Assembly (NCBI GenBank): GCA_964617145.1
Contig: CAZTVN010000035.1
Span: forward strand, 1-12,950
Direction: 5' to 3'
Origin: CAZTVN01 sp964617145
GTDB lineage: Bacteria > Patescibacteriota > Gracilibacteria > UBA1369 > JACRIC01
Length of the DNA stretch: 12,950 nt
Below are positions 1 to 7,675 of this stretch, piece after piece. The stretch's first letter is position 1; each line of letters begins with the position of its first letter. A program made the position numbers and the translations under genes. The notes beneath the pieces were generated by a model. It made no database searches, had not been told where the DNA came from, and saw nothing but the letters and a program-made list of their open reading frames with translations.

Positions 1-1834
1 TGGCAATTATTTTTGGGTTTGGTGACTGCAAATAATTTTTTATATAATAGGCGGCATTTGGATCATGGAAAAGTCCACAAGCCTCTATACAATCTGCTTG
101 AATATTTTCATTTTTTGTATTTTTTAATGTATCAATAATAAAATCAGCAACTTCTGACTGATTGAGTCTTGCAAGGACGTGAATAATGTGACTTCTTAAT
201 TCTTCACTTTTTTCTTCTTGAAACATTTTTTTTAGAGTCTCAATGACGCGATATTTTGCGAAAGCTTGAGAAAAGACATGTTTTCCGAGATCTTTGAATT
301 GTCCAAGTGTTTCAAGAGTTGTTACTTTCACTTGTTCATTTTTGCTCATAAGGCAATCGAGAATTTCAGGTATGGTTTTCGTGTCTTGAATTCGTCCAAG
401 TGCTCGAAGAATTTTTATTTGCAATGTGTCATTTTTTTGTGTTTTTTCCAGACTTTCAGCTAGGGTTTTTCCAGAGTCAAAGTGCCCTTTTTGGCTTAAA
501 ATTTCTATGGCGTTACATTTTTCATAGTAGTTTTCTTTGCTTGAAAGCAATTTTTTGGCTTCAGCGCTGTATTTATCGCGTAAAGAAAGGAGAAGCGCTA
601 AAAGTGCCACTGTGAGAATCATCATTATAACATTAATAGAAAAACTCAGTTTTTCTCCTTGATATGCCCTTTCAAGGGCAATAAGAGATCCCATTCCAAT
701 CATTGCTCCAAGTGGTTTTATAAAACCTTCGAGAAATTCTTTCGCACTTTCACGAATTTCGGCATTGAGATTGTAATAGGAGGCATGATAAGAATTCTGG
801 TACATGATATTAGTAATTTGGAAACTCGCTTTGCTAATAATGGCCCTTGTGTCGTTAAATTTGAGCGTCAGGCCAGTGAGCTGGAAAAGCATCACCAGTG
901 GTTGTAAAATCATACTTCCGATTATGCCAAGAGCGTTCATGATCCTACTTGCTGCAAAAAGTTGAACAATAAGAGCACTTCCTGAGAAAATTATGTGTAA
1001 ATACCCAAGCTTTACAGTGAGAGCGCTTTCGTAGTTTTGCTGGTTTATTAAGTTTTTCTGTATGGCTGTTATATATTGAAATTCCAACAGATTGACGAAA
1101 ATCCATTGAAGAAGCACTACAAAAACGAGTCCTTTAAGAAAGGGGATATTTTTTATATGTTTGTATCCTGTAGCGATTTTTTCTATGCTGCTTTTTTTTT
1201 CTTTTTTTATTTTTTCAAATTCGAGATAAGGGAGTTTTTTTGCATACCTTCGAAAACTAAAAATAAGAGGAATAATAAGCAGTGTTAAGATTATCCAAAT
1301 GAAAAGAAATTTATATGGTAATACAAAACGAGCGAGAATACTTAAAATCGTACCTCCGATAATTCCTCCGATGGTTTCTGCTGATTCGATAATCGGAAAG
1401 GTGCGTTGGCTTTCGAGTGGGGAAAAAAGTTCTTCGATGAAGATGGAAATAATAATATTGAGTTGGCTAAGGAGTATGGCTCCTGCAATGAGAATGAATC
1501 CGAAGAAGATAATATTGCTGTAATAGGGGAAGAATGTTGCGCAGTACAAAGTGATTCCTGCAAATAAGGTTGTTATTACCAACAGTTGTTCTTTATTGAC
1601 TCTATGAATAAGCTCGGAGTAGAGCATCGTTCCTAAAATCATCAAAGCGGCGTTTGTCATTAAGAGAAAAGGGAGATACTCAACTCCGATACGTGTTACA
1701 AACATTGCCAAAAGCGTTGTCCATCCGATGATGAATCCTGTATGGAAGAGAAATCGAATAGTCCAAGCTATTATTACACGAGGCCATTCCTTTTCAGTCA
1801 GGTTCAAAATATTGCTTAAGGAGAAAAAATTCAT
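1..1834 (-). CDS. Npt/NTT-like nucleotide transporter fused to HEAT-like repeats (partial, 3' end outside window)
   Basis: The reading frame stays open from ATG at 1834 to the window edge, giving 611 residues. Residues about 20-190 hold roughly six hydrophobic helices, with the stretch RTFPIIESAETIGGIIGG typical of ATP/ADP translocase-like (Npt1/Npt2, TLC) carriers. A lysine-rich loop (about 190-250, KKIKKEKK-like) separates these from a second helix set at about 250-435, which includes the family-like stretch around residues 363-385 (NAEIRESAKEFLEGFIKPLG). From about 435 onward the protein is soluble and made of amphipathic helix pairs with a HEAT-like pattern (ILRALGRIQD, TLETLGQFKD, HVLARLN). 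Family members exchange or import nucleotides across the inner membrane; some are MFS-like proteins of unknown substrate. The substrate here is inferred, not shown. A good promoter lies just upstream and murJ is divergent. No Shine-Dalgarno is visible. The call rests on my own reverse-strand translation. Confidence 0.75.
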   Translation of the reverse strand, partial: MNFFSLSNILNLTEKEWPRVIIAWTIRFLFHTGFIIGWTTLLAMFVTRIGVEYLPFLLMTNAALMILGTMLYSELIHRVNKEQLLVITTLFAGITLYCATFFPYYSNIIFFGFILIAGAILLSQLNIIISIFIEELFSPLESQRTFPIIESAETIGGIIGGTILSILARFVLPYKFLFIWIILTLLIIPLIFSFRRYAKKLPYLEFEKIKKEKKSSIEKIATGYKHIKNIPFLKGLVFVVLLQWIFVNLLEFQYITAIQKNLINQQNYESALTVKLGYLHIIFSGSALIVQLFAASRIMNALGIIGSMILQPLVMLFQLTGLTLKFNDTRAIISKASFQITNIMYQNSYHASYYNLNAEIRESAKEFLEGFIKPLGAMIGMGSLIALERAYQGEKLSFSINVIMMILTVALLALLLSLRDKYSAEAKKLLSSKENYYEKCNAIEILSQKGHFDSGKTLAESLEKTQKNDTLQIKILRALGRIQDTKTIPEILDCLMSKNEQVKVTTLETLGQFKDLGKHVFSQAFAKYRVIETLKKMFQEEKSEELRSHIIHVLARLNQSEVADFIIDTLKNTKNENIQADCIEACGLFHDPNAAYYIKNYLQSPNPKIIA

Positions 1835-1861
1835 AATTTTCTTTTGAGTTATAATCTTATA

Positions 1862-1890
1862 ATTGTAACATTTTTTGTCTTTCTTTTCAA
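1862..1890 (-). promoter_or_regulatory. Sigma70-type promoter of the transporter-HEAT gene
   Basis: On the minus strand, TTGAAA (1890-1885) and TACAAT (1867-1862) are separated by exactly 17 bases; each differs from consensus at one base. Transcription would start near 1855, giving a leader of about 20 bases before the ATG at 1834. Confidence 0.65.
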
Positions 1891-2033
1891 GGAAAGGTTC
1901 TGTAACTGCTCACAAAACCTCTTTTCGCTCCGCCTGATTCTTATGGCAAATTTTTGAGAAATTACAGCCTTCCTCAGCGCTTTCTTCTTTCCTATGATAA
2001 AATGAGCGATAGTTACATTATATTTTTCAGAAA

Positions 2034-3599
2034 ATGATTCGTAGCAAAGTTTTTCAAGGGGCTGTTTTACTGGGTATTTCCTCATTTTTGAGCAGGCTCC
2101 TTGGTGTCTATAGGGATCATCTTTTTGCTATACGTTTTGGTGCGACGCAAGGCAGTGGAATTTATGATCTTGATGCTTATTTTGCGGCTTTTAGGATTCC
2201 TGATTTTCTTTATAATCTGCTTATCATCGGTGCGGTTTCCAGCGCTTTTGTGCCAATTTTTACTGGTTATATTCAAAAAGAGCAAAAAGAGGAGGGATTT
2301 GCCTTTGCTAACACGGTTTTGAACTTTTTTGTTTCATTGATGCTTATACTTTCTGTGATTCTTTTTATTGCTGCTCCTTTCGTTATGAAAATCCTCACTC
2401 CTGGTTTTTCTCCAGAAAAATTAGCTGTTTCTGTCAATGCGACAAGAATTATGCTTTTAAGCCCCATTTTTTTTGCTTTCAGCAGTATTGCTCAAAGCAT
2501 TCAAAATACTTTTAAAACGTTTTTTTCATACGCTCTCGCTCCGATTTTATATAATTTGAGTATCATTTTTGCTGCGCTTTTTTTGACTGATAGATTTGGC
2601 ATTTATGGTCTTGGTTTTGGCGTTACAGTTGGCGCATTTTTTCATTTTTTTATTCAAGTTCCTTCTCTTTACAGCCTTGGATACCGTTATCGTTTTCTTT
2701 TTAATCTTAAACGAAAAGATTTGAGAGAGATGTTTCGACTTGTTGTTCCACGTATTATCGGTGTTTCTGCCATGCAACTTATTTTTGTTTTTGACACCCT
2801 CATTGGTTCGACTTTAGCTGCAGGAAGTATTTCTATTTTTTATTTGGCTTTTAATCTCAATTCTCTTCCCATGGGTATTGTCGGTATTTCTTTGGCTATT
2901 TCTTCTTTTTCAACTTTGTCTGAGCTGGCGGATAAAGGTAGGGAGCCTTTTTTTGCTGATGAACTTAAGCGCTACATTCGATGGATTCTTTTTCTTATTA
3001 TTCCAGCGACTTTTGGTATTCTTTTTTTGCGTCGAGAAGTTACTCAGCTTATTTTGGGTGGAGGTAAATTTACTTTGAGAGACGTTTTTTTGACTTCACA
3101 AACTCTTTTTATTCTTGGGTTAAGCCTTGTTGCGCAAAGTCTCATTCCGCTTTTTTCGAGAGCTTTTTACGCATGGAAAAATACGGTTATACCCCTTGTC
3201 ATTGTTATGGTTACAGTGTTTTCTCATATCAGCCTGAGCCTCTTTTTTACCAAGGTTTTATTTTTTGGTGTTAAAGGGATTGCTTTTGCTTATAGTATTT
3301 CTCAAATATTGCAAATAGCTCTTTTGTTTCTTTTCCTCAAACGTTTTCTGCCATCTTTTTCGATTTTTCCTTTAAAAGATGGTATGAAATTTCTTTTTTC
3401 CAGTTTTTTGATGATTCTTTTTGTTTTTATTGGAAGGAACTTTTTAGTTCCACTTTTTCCATTGAGTCATAATTTTTATGCTCTTTTTTTTGAGTTAATT
3501 TTTCTTATCTTTCTTGGTTTTTTTGGATACGCTTTAGGGATTTTTTTTACTTATCGGAAGAGACTGAATTCTCTTTTTCAATTTACCAAAAAACAATAA
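2034..3599 (+). CDS. murJ: Lipid II flippase MurJ
   Basis: This 521-residue polytopic membrane protein of the MOP/MVF superfamily is predicted to flip lipid II across the cytoplasmic membrane for peptidoglycan synthesis. Family signatures are clear near the N-terminus: SRLLGVYRDHLFAIRFG (about 20-36), then DAYFAAFRIPDFLYNLL and GAVSSAFVPIF (about 48-77). About 14 hydrophobic helices follow, ending in a short basic tail. Length fits the family. ATG at 2034 is chosen because the canonical N-terminus begins there; no Shine-Dalgarno is seen, only an A/T-rich leader. A TATGAT at 1993-1998 could be a -10 box but has no good -35 partner. It is divergent from the transporter gene and converges on ribD, whose last 22 codons (including stop) overlap it by 66 bases. 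Confidence 0.95.
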   Translation: MIRSKVFQGAVLLGISSFLSRLLGVYRDHLFAIRFGATQGSGIYDLDAYFAAFRIPDFLYNLLIIGAVSSAFVPIFTGYIQKEQKEEGFAFANTVLNFFVSLMLILSVILFIAAPFVMKILTPGFSPEKLAVSVNATRIMLLSPIFFAFSSIAQSIQNTFKTFFSYALAPILYNLSIIFAALFLTDRFGIYGLGFGVTVGAFFHFFIQVPSLYSLGYRYRFLFNLKRKDLREMFRLVVPRIIGVSAMQLIFVFDTLIGSTLAAGSISIFYLAFNLNSLPMGIVGISLAISSFSTLSELADKGREPFFADELKRYIRWILFLIIPATFGILFLRREVTQLILGGGKFTLRDVFLTSQTLFILGLSLVAQSLIPLFSRAFYAWKNTVIPLVIVMVTVFSHISLSLFFTKVLFFGVKGIAFAYSISQILQIALLFLFLKRFLPSFSIFPLKDGMKFLFSSFLMILFVFIGRNFLVPLFPLSHNFYALFFELIFLIFLGFFGYALGIFFTYRKRLNSLFQFTKKQ

Positions 3600-4709
3600 A
3601 TCTCTGTCAAATGTTTTCATTTTATGAAATGAAATGTCAAAATTTTTCACATTTTTTGACACGAAATTTTTCCCTTTTTTTATCGTTATCGGCGCAACAA
3701 AAAAGAGCGCTTCATCAAACATTTTTTCACTGAAAAATGTTGTATTGATCTTCATTCCTCCTTCAACCAAAACTTCGCGGATTCCTCTTTGACCCAAATT
3801 TTTCAGAAGTCTTTTTATTTTTATTTCGTCCTTGTAAACAATCATATTTGTTTTTCCCCTTATGAGTTTTTGTTTTTCTTTTGGTGATGAATTCGTTGTT
3901 ACTATCAGCACATTTCGATCACGAAGTACCTTTGCATTCAAGGGAATTTTTAATGAAGAATCGAGGATGACGCGTAGAGGCTCATGCCCTGAAACGAGAC
4001 GCACCCCCAAATGTGGATCATCTTTTAAGATCGTTCCAATCCCTGTTATAATGGCGTCTTTTTGACTGCGAAGTTTATGGACATATTTTCTTGAAAGTTC
4101 ATTTGTTAAATATCTTTTTTTTTGTCCACTAATTTTCCCATTAAGACTCATGGCTATTTTGAGCGTTACAAATGGGAGTTTCTTTTTTATAAATTTTTCA
4201 TGACCCCGAATGATTTCTTTTGATTCTTTTTTTAAAACATCGCTTAAAAATTTTATTCCATGTTTTTCGAGAATTTTTGGCGTTTCTTTTGAAAGGGGAT
4301 TTGGATCTAAAACCCCACTTACTACTTTTTTGATTCCTGCCTCGATAATAGCTTTGGTGCAGGGGCCAGTTTTTCCGAAATGGCAGCATGGGCTTAAACT
4401 TAGGTACAGAGTCGATCCTAAAGTCTCTAAACCGCGTTTTTGAGCACTTTGAATAGCTTTGATTTCCGCATGCAATCCTCCTGCTTTTTTATGCCATCCT
4501 GTTGTGATAATTTTATTATTTTGCACTAAAACAGCTCCAACAGGAGGATTTGGAGATGTTTTTCCAAGGCCTTTTTTCGCTAGAGCCAAGGCTTTTTTCA
4601 TGAAGATTTCGTCTTTTTTCTGATACGCTTTCGTCGCGAGTTCGCGTTTTTCGCTCCAGTTAAGTAAATTTCGTGACGGAACCATGTTTTTTAGCATGTC
4701 CCTAGACAT
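3534..4709 (-). CDS. ribD: Bifunctional riboflavin biosynthesis protein RibD (deaminase/reductase)
   Basis: Catalyses the second and third steps of riboflavin synthesis: deamination of the pyrimidine product of GTP cyclohydrolase II, then NADPH-dependent ribose reduction. The N-terminal deaminase has TSPNPPVGAVLV (about 51-62), the zinc ligand and catalytic residue in H80-A-E82, and zinc cysteines C108 and C117 at the E. coli RibD spacing of 9. The usual LEPC is SPC here and TPPC is TGPC, both mild deviations. The C-terminal reductase begins near residue 178 and has SLNGKIS, DAIITGIGTILKDDP and EVLVEGGMKIN. The canonical end is DLLFFGKL; about 14 more residues form a tail antisense to murJ. 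ATG 4709 overlaps the ribBA stop by 8 bases. ATGs at 4697 and 4685 are alternatives, since about 30 residues precede the conserved start. Confidence 0.93.
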   Translation of the reverse strand: MSRDMLKNMVPSRNLLNWSEKRELATKAYQKKDEIFMKKALALAKKGLGKTSPNPPVGAVLVQNNKIITTGWHKKAGGLHAEIKAIQSAQKRGLETLGSTLYLSLSPCCHFGKTGPCTKAIIEAGIKKVVSGVLDPNPLSKETPKILEKHGIKFLSDVLKKESKEIIRGHEKFIKKKLPFVTLKIAMSLNGKISGQKKRYLTNELSRKYVHKLRSQKDAIITGIGTILKDDPHLGVRLVSGHEPLRVILDSSLKIPLNAKVLRDRNVLIVTTNSSPKEKQKLIRGKTNMIVYKDEIKIKRLLKNLGQRGIREVLVEGGMKINTTFFSEKMFDEALFFVAPITIKKGKNFVSKNVKNFDISFHKMKTFDRDLLFFGKLKKRIQSLPISKKNP

Positions 4710-5907
4710 GTGTTAAGAGATGACCCATTTTTTCTTTTTTCGTATTGAGGTATTTTCTGTTTGATTCTGTTGGTTTTATTTCTAAAGGGATTCTTTTGGT
4801 TACTTTCAGTCCATAGCCTTCTAAACCTATAATTTTTCTGGGATTATTTGTCATGAGATGGATTGTTGTAAGACCCATATCTGCGAGAATTTGAGCTCCT
4901 AAGCCGTATTCTCTCAAATCGTCTTTAAATCCTAGCTTTTGGTTTGCTTCGACCGTATCTAAGCCTTTTTTTTGTAATTTATATGCTTTCAACTTGTTAA
5001 TGAGACCAATTCCTCGACCTTCCTGTCTCATATACAGAAGTACTCCACACTTTTCTTGTGCTATTTTCCCCATAGCGTTTTGAATTTGTGGATGACAATC
5101 ACAAGCAATAGAGCCGAAAACATCTCCTGTCATGCATTCTGAATGTACCCGAACGAGAACGTTTTTTTTCCCACGAACATTTCCTTTCACAAGTCCTATG
5201 TGTTCACGATTATCGATGCTATTGGTATAAACCATAATGGTAAATTTTCCGTGTTTATTTTCAAAAGGGGCATCAACTTCTTTTTTTACCAATTTTTCAG
5301 TTTTTCTTCGATACTCGATAAGGTTTTTTATCGTTATGATCTTAAGATTGTGATCTTTTGAAAATTTTATAAGATCGCTTTTTTTAGCCATTTTTCCGTC
5401 ATCACGCATGATTTCACAAATTATGGCGTTTTCTGTGAGACAACATAATTTCATAAGATCAAGAGCTGCTTCTGTGTGACCAGCTCGAACAAGGACTCCT
5501 CCTTTTTTTCCAATGAGCGGGAAAATATGGCCAGGGCGCGAAAAATCTTTTGCTTTCGATTTTGGATTGGCGAGTGTACGAAGTGTTTTTGCCCTATCAG
5601 AGGCAGAAATTCCTGTTGTGATTCCTGATTTTACATCAATGGAGATGGTAAAATTTGTTCCTTTTTTATCGGTATTACTTTGAACCATAGATGGAAGATC
5701 GAGTTCTTTGGCTCTTTTTTCCGTAATAGGCGAACAAATCAATCCACGGCCATATTTCGCCATAAAATTGATCATTTCTGATGTTGCTTTTGATGCGCAG
5801 CCAACAAGATCTCCTTCATTTTCACGATCTTCATCATCTGTTACGATGATAAGTTTCCCTTCGTAGATATCCTTCAGAGCTTCTTTGATAGATGAAAAAG
5901 TCTGCAT
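4702..5907 (-). CDS. ribBA: Bifunctional DHBP synthase / GTP cyclohydrolase II (RibBA)
   Basis: Makes both riboflavin precursors: 3,4-dihydroxy-2-butanone 4-phosphate from ribulose 5-phosphate (RibB half) and the pyrimidine intermediate from GTP (RibA half). The RibB half, residues about 1-200, shows DDEDRENEGD (24-33), GRGLIC and GHTEAALDL. The RibA half carries the zinc cysteines C258, C269 and C271 (SECMTGDVFGSIACDC), then RQEGRGIGL. The 401-residue length is normal for the fusion. An in-frame TTG at 5961 would add 18 residues and overlap tsf. I chose ATG 5907 because MQTFSSIKEAL matches family N-termini and GCAGGA lies just upstream. It follows tsf by 43 bases and is coupled to ribD by overlap. 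No FMN riboswitch was recognised before it. Confidence 0.95.
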   Translation of the reverse strand: MQTFSSIKEALKDIYEGKLIIVTDDEDRENEGDLVGCASKATSEMINFMAKYGRGLICSPITEKRAKELDLPSMVQSNTDKKGTNFTISIDVKSGITTGISASDRAKTLRTLANPKSKAKDFSRPGHIFPLIGKKGGVLVRAGHTEAALDLMKLCCLTENAIICEIMRDDGKMAKKSDLIKFSKDHNLKIITIKNLIEYRRKTEKLVKKEVDAPFENKHGKFTIMVYTNSIDNREHIGLVKGNVRGKKNVLVRVHSECMTGDVFGSIACDCHPQIQNAMGKIAQEKCGVLLYMRQEGRGIGLINKLKAYKLQKKGLDTVEANQKLGFKDDLREYGLGAQILADMGLTTIHLMTNNPRKIIGLEGYGLKVTKRIPLEIKPTESNRKYLNTKKEKMGHLLTHV

Positions 5908-5949
5908 GTTTCCTGCGTAATATAATCTTTGAGGTGCATTGATTTTATC

Positions 5950-5955
5950 ATTATA
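5950..5955 (-). promoter_or_regulatory. Possible internal -10 box ahead of ribBA
   Basis: A perfect TATAAT on the minus strand (5955-5950) includes the tsf stop codon and lies 42 bases before the ribBA ATG. No convincing -35 box is seen at 16-18 bases, so it may be chance in AT-rich DNA. Confidence 0.25.
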
Positions 5956-6538
5956 ATGCAAATCTGACGAATTTGTTTACTCGAATATTTTCGCCGAGTT
6001 TTACCACGTACTCTTGAATGAGTTTTTCTATAGTAATTTCCTGATTTTTTACATACGGTTGAGTTAGAAGAGAAGATTCTTCACGATATTTTTTTTCTTT
6101 TCCCTCCAAGATTTTTTCCCAAATATTTTCTGGTTTTCCTTCGTTTTTCAGTTCTTCCTTCCATACATATTTTTCTTTTTTTATATCGTCTTCTTTGGCA
6201 TCTTCAGGTTTTATATATTTTGGATCCATGGCAGCGATATGCATGGCGATATTGTAAGCAAGGTTTTGAAATTCCTCATTTTTTGCGACAAAATCGGTTT
6301 CACATCCTAAATCGACCAGCGTCCCGATTTTTTTATTGGTGTGAATGTAAGAGCTGATTACTCCTTGTTTTGTTTCCCTCTGTGCTCGATCTAAAGCTTT
6401 GGTTTCACCTTTTTTTTGTAAAATTTTTATGGCAATTTTCATATCTCCTTTAGCTTCCTCCAAAGCTTTTTTGCACGCTGTTGTGGAGATCCCCGTAAGA
6501 AGACGCAATTCTTTGATTTGTTCGAGCGTTATAGTCAT
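5951..6538 (-). CDS. tsf: Translation elongation factor Ts
   Basis: This is the guanine-nucleotide exchange factor that recycles EF-Tu in the cytoplasm. Residues 1-44 form the UBA-like N-domain (LRLLTGISTTACKKALEEA), and the EF-Tu-contacting signature TDFVAKN is at 81-87. A charged stretch near 105-150 is followed by the C-terminal segment ending GENIRVNKFVRF. At 195 residues it is a short form, lacking the large second core repeat of the E. coli protein; short forms occur in several other phyla. Its ATG (6538-6536) forms an ATGA overlap with the stop of the upstream membrane-protein gene, implying translational coupling. tsf normally follows rpsB directly; here one gene intervenes. The TAA stop sits inside a TATAAT sequence. 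Confidence 0.95.
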   Translation of the reverse strand: MTITLEQIKELRLLTGISTTACKKALEEAKGDMKIAIKILQKKGETKALDRAQRETKQGVISSYIHTNKKIGTLVDLGCETDFVAKNEEFQNLAYNIAMHIAAMDPKYIKPEDAKEDDIKKEKYVWKEELKNEGKPENIWEKILEGKEKKYREESSLLTQPYVKNQEITIEKLIQEYVVKLGENIRVNKFVRFAL

Positions 6539-6882
6539 AATTTTTCAAAAAATAAAAATAGAGTAATTTTGTGACCGATATCATAAACGATTGGTATTTT
6601 CCATTGTAATCCTTGATAAGCTTTTATCATGTTGAGAGCGCTTAAGATGAGCAAACTGAAAAAGATGAGAAAGCTTATCGTTTCGATGAACAGTGCCAAA
6701 AAAGCGGTAATAAAACTTAGTACAAACATTCCGAGTCCTTGAGTTGCATGAAATTGTATGAAGGCGTTCTTTCTTTTAAGGATTAAAGGTACAATCACTA
6801 TAACACTGGCATATGAAAGTATTGCCCATATTTTTTCTGTTTTCGTAGTTTTTTGATTTTCTGTAGTTGATTCTCCATCCAT
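6535..6882 (-). CDS. Small DUF4870/Tic20-like membrane protein between rpsB and tsf
   Basis: This 115-residue protein has a polar N-terminus rich in T, E and K (residues 1-18) followed by hydrophobic segments. Key stretches are KIWAILSYASVIVIVPLI (helix 1), NAFIQFHATQGLGMFV (short amphipathic stretch into helix 2), a long hydrophobic region at about 60-85, and a final segment near 97-112. The VPLI...FHATQGL pattern is the signature I associate with the DUF4870/Tic20-like family of unknown function. It probably sits in the cytoplasmic membrane. ATG 6882 gives a 10-base gap from the rpsB stop; TTG 6891 is an in-frame alternative with a 1-base gap. The TGA stop overlaps the tsf start as ATGA, so its translation is coupled to EF-Ts. 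The function is unknown. Confidence 0.8.
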   Translation of the reverse strand: MDGESTTENQKTTKTEKIWAILSYASVIVIVPLILKRKNAFIQFHATQGLGMFVLSFITAFLALFIETISFLIFFSLLILSALNMIKAYQGLQWKIPIVYDIGHKITLFLFFEKL

Positions 6883-6892
6883 GAGAAACAAT

Positions 6893-7576
6893 TTATTTCT
6901 TTTTTACAGCACCTACTGCGTCGCTTATTTTCGAAATGAGATATTTTAATGATTTGATAGCATCGTCGTTTCCTGGAATAGGGTAGGTGATATGAGAAGG
7001 ATTTGCATTGGTATCGATAATAGCGATGATAGGTATTCGTAGTTTTTTTGCTTCAGTGATGGCTATTTTATCAACCATTGCATCTGCAACGAAAATAGCA
7101 TTTGGAAGTTTTTGAAGGTCCTTTACTCCTCCTAATGCTGCTTCGAGTTTTTCGATGGTTTTTCGTAATGAAAGAGCTTCTTTTTTCGTATATTTTTCAA
7201 ACTCACCCTCTTTGTCCTTCTCTTTTAACTCACGAAGTTCTCGGATTCTTCTTCGTATCGTTTCAAAATTTGTCAAAAAACCAGAAATCCATCTTTCCGT
7301 TACGTATGGCATTCCACATTTTTTAGCACATTCTTGAATGATTTCCTCGCATTGAGGCTTTGTACTTACAAAAAGGATTGTTTTTCCTTCACCTGTAATT
7401 TTTTTTACATAATTTATGGCTTTTTCCAGACACTCGACGGTTTTAGTAAGATCAAAAATATGAATGCCGTAACGTTTGTCATAAATAAACGGACGCATTT
7501 TTGGATTCCATTTATTTGATCGATGACCAAAATGTACCGCATTTTGTATAAGTTCATTCAGGAGAGTTTGATTCAT
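6893..7576 (-). CDS. rpsB: 30S ribosomal protein S2
   Basis: Ribosomal protein S2 of the small subunit, needed for late 30S assembly and S1 docking. Conserved stretches in order are AVHFGHRSNKWNPKMRPFIY (about 13-32), HIFDLTKTVECL, ILFVSTKPQ, ERWISGFLTNFETI, then LPNAIFVADAMVDKIAITEA and PIIAIIDTNANP near the C-terminus. The central coiled-coil insertion (about 110-150) is charged, as usual. Length is 227 residues, a normal to slightly short S2. ATG 7576 is preferred over an in-frame TTG at 7585 because MNQTLLNELIQNAVHFGH fits the family start. It heads the minus-strand run with the membrane gene, tsf, ribBA and ribD. The leader contains a perfect CCCCTTAAGGGG palindrome. No Shine-Dalgarno lies at the usual distance. 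Confidence 0.96.
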   Translation of the reverse strand: MNQTLLNELIQNAVHFGHRSNKWNPKMRPFIYDKRYGIHIFDLTKTVECLEKAINYVKKITGEGKTILFVSTKPQCEEIIQECAKKCGMPYVTERWISGFLTNFETIRRRIRELRELKEKDKEGEFEKYTKKEALSLRKTIEKLEAALGGVKDLQKLPNAIFVADAMVDKIAITEAKKLRIPIIAIIDTNANPSHITYPIPGNDDAIKSLKYLISKISDAVGAVKKK

Positions 7577-7598
7577 TTTTGACAATATAATGTGTTTT

Positions 7599-7610
7599 CC
7601 CCTTAAGGGG
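7599..7610. repeat. 12-bp perfect palindrome in the rpsB leader
   Basis: CCCCTTAAGGGG reads identically on both strands and lies 22-33 bases upstream of the rpsB ATG. As RNA it could form a 5-bp UCCCC/GGGGA stem with a UUAA loop near the 5' end of the rpsB transcript. It could equally be a protein-binding operator. It is one of few G/C runs in AT-rich intergenic DNA. Confidence 0.5.
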
Positions 7611-7620
7611 ATCGATGACT

Positions 7621-7649
7621 AATCTAGTGTATTTTTCTTTAATATGCAA
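7621..7649 (-). promoter_or_regulatory. Candidate promoter of the rpsB-tsf-rib run
   Basis: On the minus strand TTGCAT (7649-7644) and TAGATT (7626-7621) are spaced 17 bases apart, and would start RNA near 7614. The matches are moderate (3/6 and 4/6). A shifted pair, TTTACT with TACACT, also has 17 spacing. The exact start is uncertain, but a promoter is expected in this gap. Confidence 0.35.
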
Positions 7650-7660
7650 GTAAAATTTGG

Positions 7661-7675
7661 TACGATAAGATCGTA
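7661..7675. repeat. Inverted repeat TACGAT-AAG-ATCGTA in the rpsB/aroQ divergent region
   Basis: Perfect 6-bp arms with a 3-base spacer lie 14 bases before the aroQ ATG, followed on the plus strand by TTTTTATTATTTT. It could be an operator for either divergent gene. Alternatively it is a weak hairpin with a T-run, resembling an attenuator or terminator, ahead of aroQ-trpE. Confidence 0.45.

Noticed and set aside
1190..1208. Poly-T runs as a terminator or frameshift site
   Set aside because: They encode a lysine-rich loop of the transporter on the minus strand; the frame is intact through them and there is no hairpin.
1342..1563. Minus-strand open frame of 73 codons
   Set aside because: It is in a different frame of the transporter gene, whose 611-codon open frame and family pattern are convincing.
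1849..2085. Minus-strand open frame of 78 codons across the transporter/murJ gap
   Set aside because: Basic, low-complexity product that overlaps the murJ start and covers the transporter promoter; no recognisable domain.
3617..3631. Hairpin TTTCAT-TTT-ATGAAA after murJ as a terminator
   Set aside because: Only A/T-dominated pairs, no T-run follows, and it lies in conserved ribD coding sequence.
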